Origin: Prevotellaceae bacterium UBA1743
GTDB lineage: Bacteria > Bacteroidota > Bacteroidia > Bacteroidales > Bacteroidaceae
Length of the DNA stretch: 43,412 nt
Direction of reading: 5' to 3'
Assembly: GCA_002314945.1 (NCBI GenBank)
Contig: DCHV01000031.1
Span: 1-43,412, forward strand
Positions 43,044-43,412 of this stretch are shown piece by piece (the stretch's first letter is position 1; the number at the start of each line of letters is the position of its first letter). The position numbers and the translations under genes are program-made. Below the pieces are notes generated by a model, which worked only from the letters and a program-made list of their open reading frames with translations, made no database searches and had not been told where the DNA came from.

Positions 43044-43412
43044 TTATTTACCCCATACACGAATGCATTGTGATGATATTTCTTCGAAGGGACCGCACAA
43101 GGCAGCTTCCTTTGAACGTCCCTGTCCGAAATAATCCTTGTCGATAATGGCAGGAGAACCATCGGGATTCTCGTAAGCATAATTGGTCAGCTGTACAATG
43201 CCTAACCGCTCTCCATCCACCAGTTTGCCTTTCGTAAGTGTTTCCTCAATGGACAATTTCAGATAGACACCATCTTCCCTTTCTTCAATTTCAATCTTAG
43301 GTTCTTTGCATTCCGTATTGTCCTCTACGATATTTTCCCACTTGGTAGTCTTTCCTTCGTAGGAAGAGAGGCCATATTCATCACCTACATATATACAGAA
43401 GATATTGTTCAT
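43044..43412 (-). CDS. Partial gene, C-terminal part of possible beta-helix protein
   Basis: Only the last 122 codons are in the window; the reading frame is open to the right edge, and the ATG there may be internal. The visible part is acidic, without signal or membrane segments. IIDKDYFGQGRSKEAALCGP followed by FE resembles the DxFGxxRxxx...GPFE ending often seen at the C terminus of right-handed parallel beta-helix polysaccharide lyases and pectinases. That comparison is from memory and weak. It is the most upstream visible gene of the seven-gene minus-strand operon ending at 34311, lying 21 nt before the GH-D-like gene. Confidence 0.4.
   Translation of the reverse strand: MNNIFCIYVGDEYGLSSYEGKTTKWENIVEDNTECKEPKIEIEEREDGVYLKLSIEETLTKGKLVDGERLGIVQLTNYAYENPDGSPAIIDKDYFGQGRSKEAALCGPFEEISSQCIRVWGK

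Overview
The window looks like a chromosomal segment from a Bacteroidales gut-type bacterium, possibly Prevotellaceae or a related family (genus not certain). Three things point there. Secreted glycoside hydrolases mostly start with Bacteroidetes-style lipoprotein signals. Several intergenic regions carry the Bacteroidetes promoter pattern, a TTTG/TTG at -33 about 19-21 nt before TAnnTTTG at -7. The gene families (DUF2027-Smr, FISUMP-like, DUF4874/DUF4832, AAA_14-DUF4143, GH106/GH127/GH95) are typical of that phylum. No rRNA, tRNA, CRISPR array or prophage was seen.

Layout from left to right. (1) 1-3344: an intergenic region with degenerate 11-bp repeats and a long hairpin, then a GH106-type alpha-L-rhamnosidase lipoprotein on the minus strand. 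(2) 3569-5536: groES-groEL on the plus strand, closed by a strong intrinsic terminator. (3) 5675-16641: a plus-strand run of secreted enzymes: GH127-like, nucleoside-hydrolase-like, GH106, GH29 and a divergent GH106-like protein. (4) 24147 down to 16631: a minus-strand rhamnose operon, rhaB-rhaA-rhaT-rhaD, followed by a ThuA-like lipoprotein, a Gfo/Idh/MocA oxidoreductase and a SpoU/TrmH RNA methyltransferase. (5) 24289-27577: housekeeping genes (YhaM-like HD protein, queA, DUF2027-Smr protein). (6) 27589-34183, minus strand: a secreted GH5-like enzyme, a RAYT-like HUH protein, a GH78 rhamnosidase and an AAA ATPase with DUF4143. (7) 43412 down to 34311: a tightly packed minus-strand operon of a partial gene, a GH-D-like hydrolase with a discoidin domain, two FISUMP-type proteins, a GH95 enzyme, a Gfo/Idh/MocA oxidoreductase and a DUF4874/DUF4832 lipoprotein.

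Functional reading (inference). Secreted GH106, GH106-like, GH78, GH127, GH29 and GH95 enzymes would remove L-rhamnose, L-fucose or L-galactose and L-arabinofuranose-like or aceric-acid-like sugars from pectic rhamnogalacturonan side chains or similar glycans. RhaT would import L-rhamnose, RhaA isomerise it, RhaB phosphorylate it and RhaD cleave it to dihydroxyacetone phosphate and L-lactaldehyde. Neither a SusC/SusD transporter pair nor a lactaldehyde reductase is present, so the locus depends on genes elsewhere.

The most unusual structure is a set of intergenic elements built of 11-bp units. One lies inside an inverted repeat just downstream of the RAYT-like gene, two blocks lie in the 337-bp gap upstream of the GH78 gene, and a degenerate relative lies at the left edge. 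Together they suggest a Bacteroidetes REP-like repeat family with its candidate transposase in the same window. The least classifiable enzymes are those at 40695-43022 and 13555-16641.
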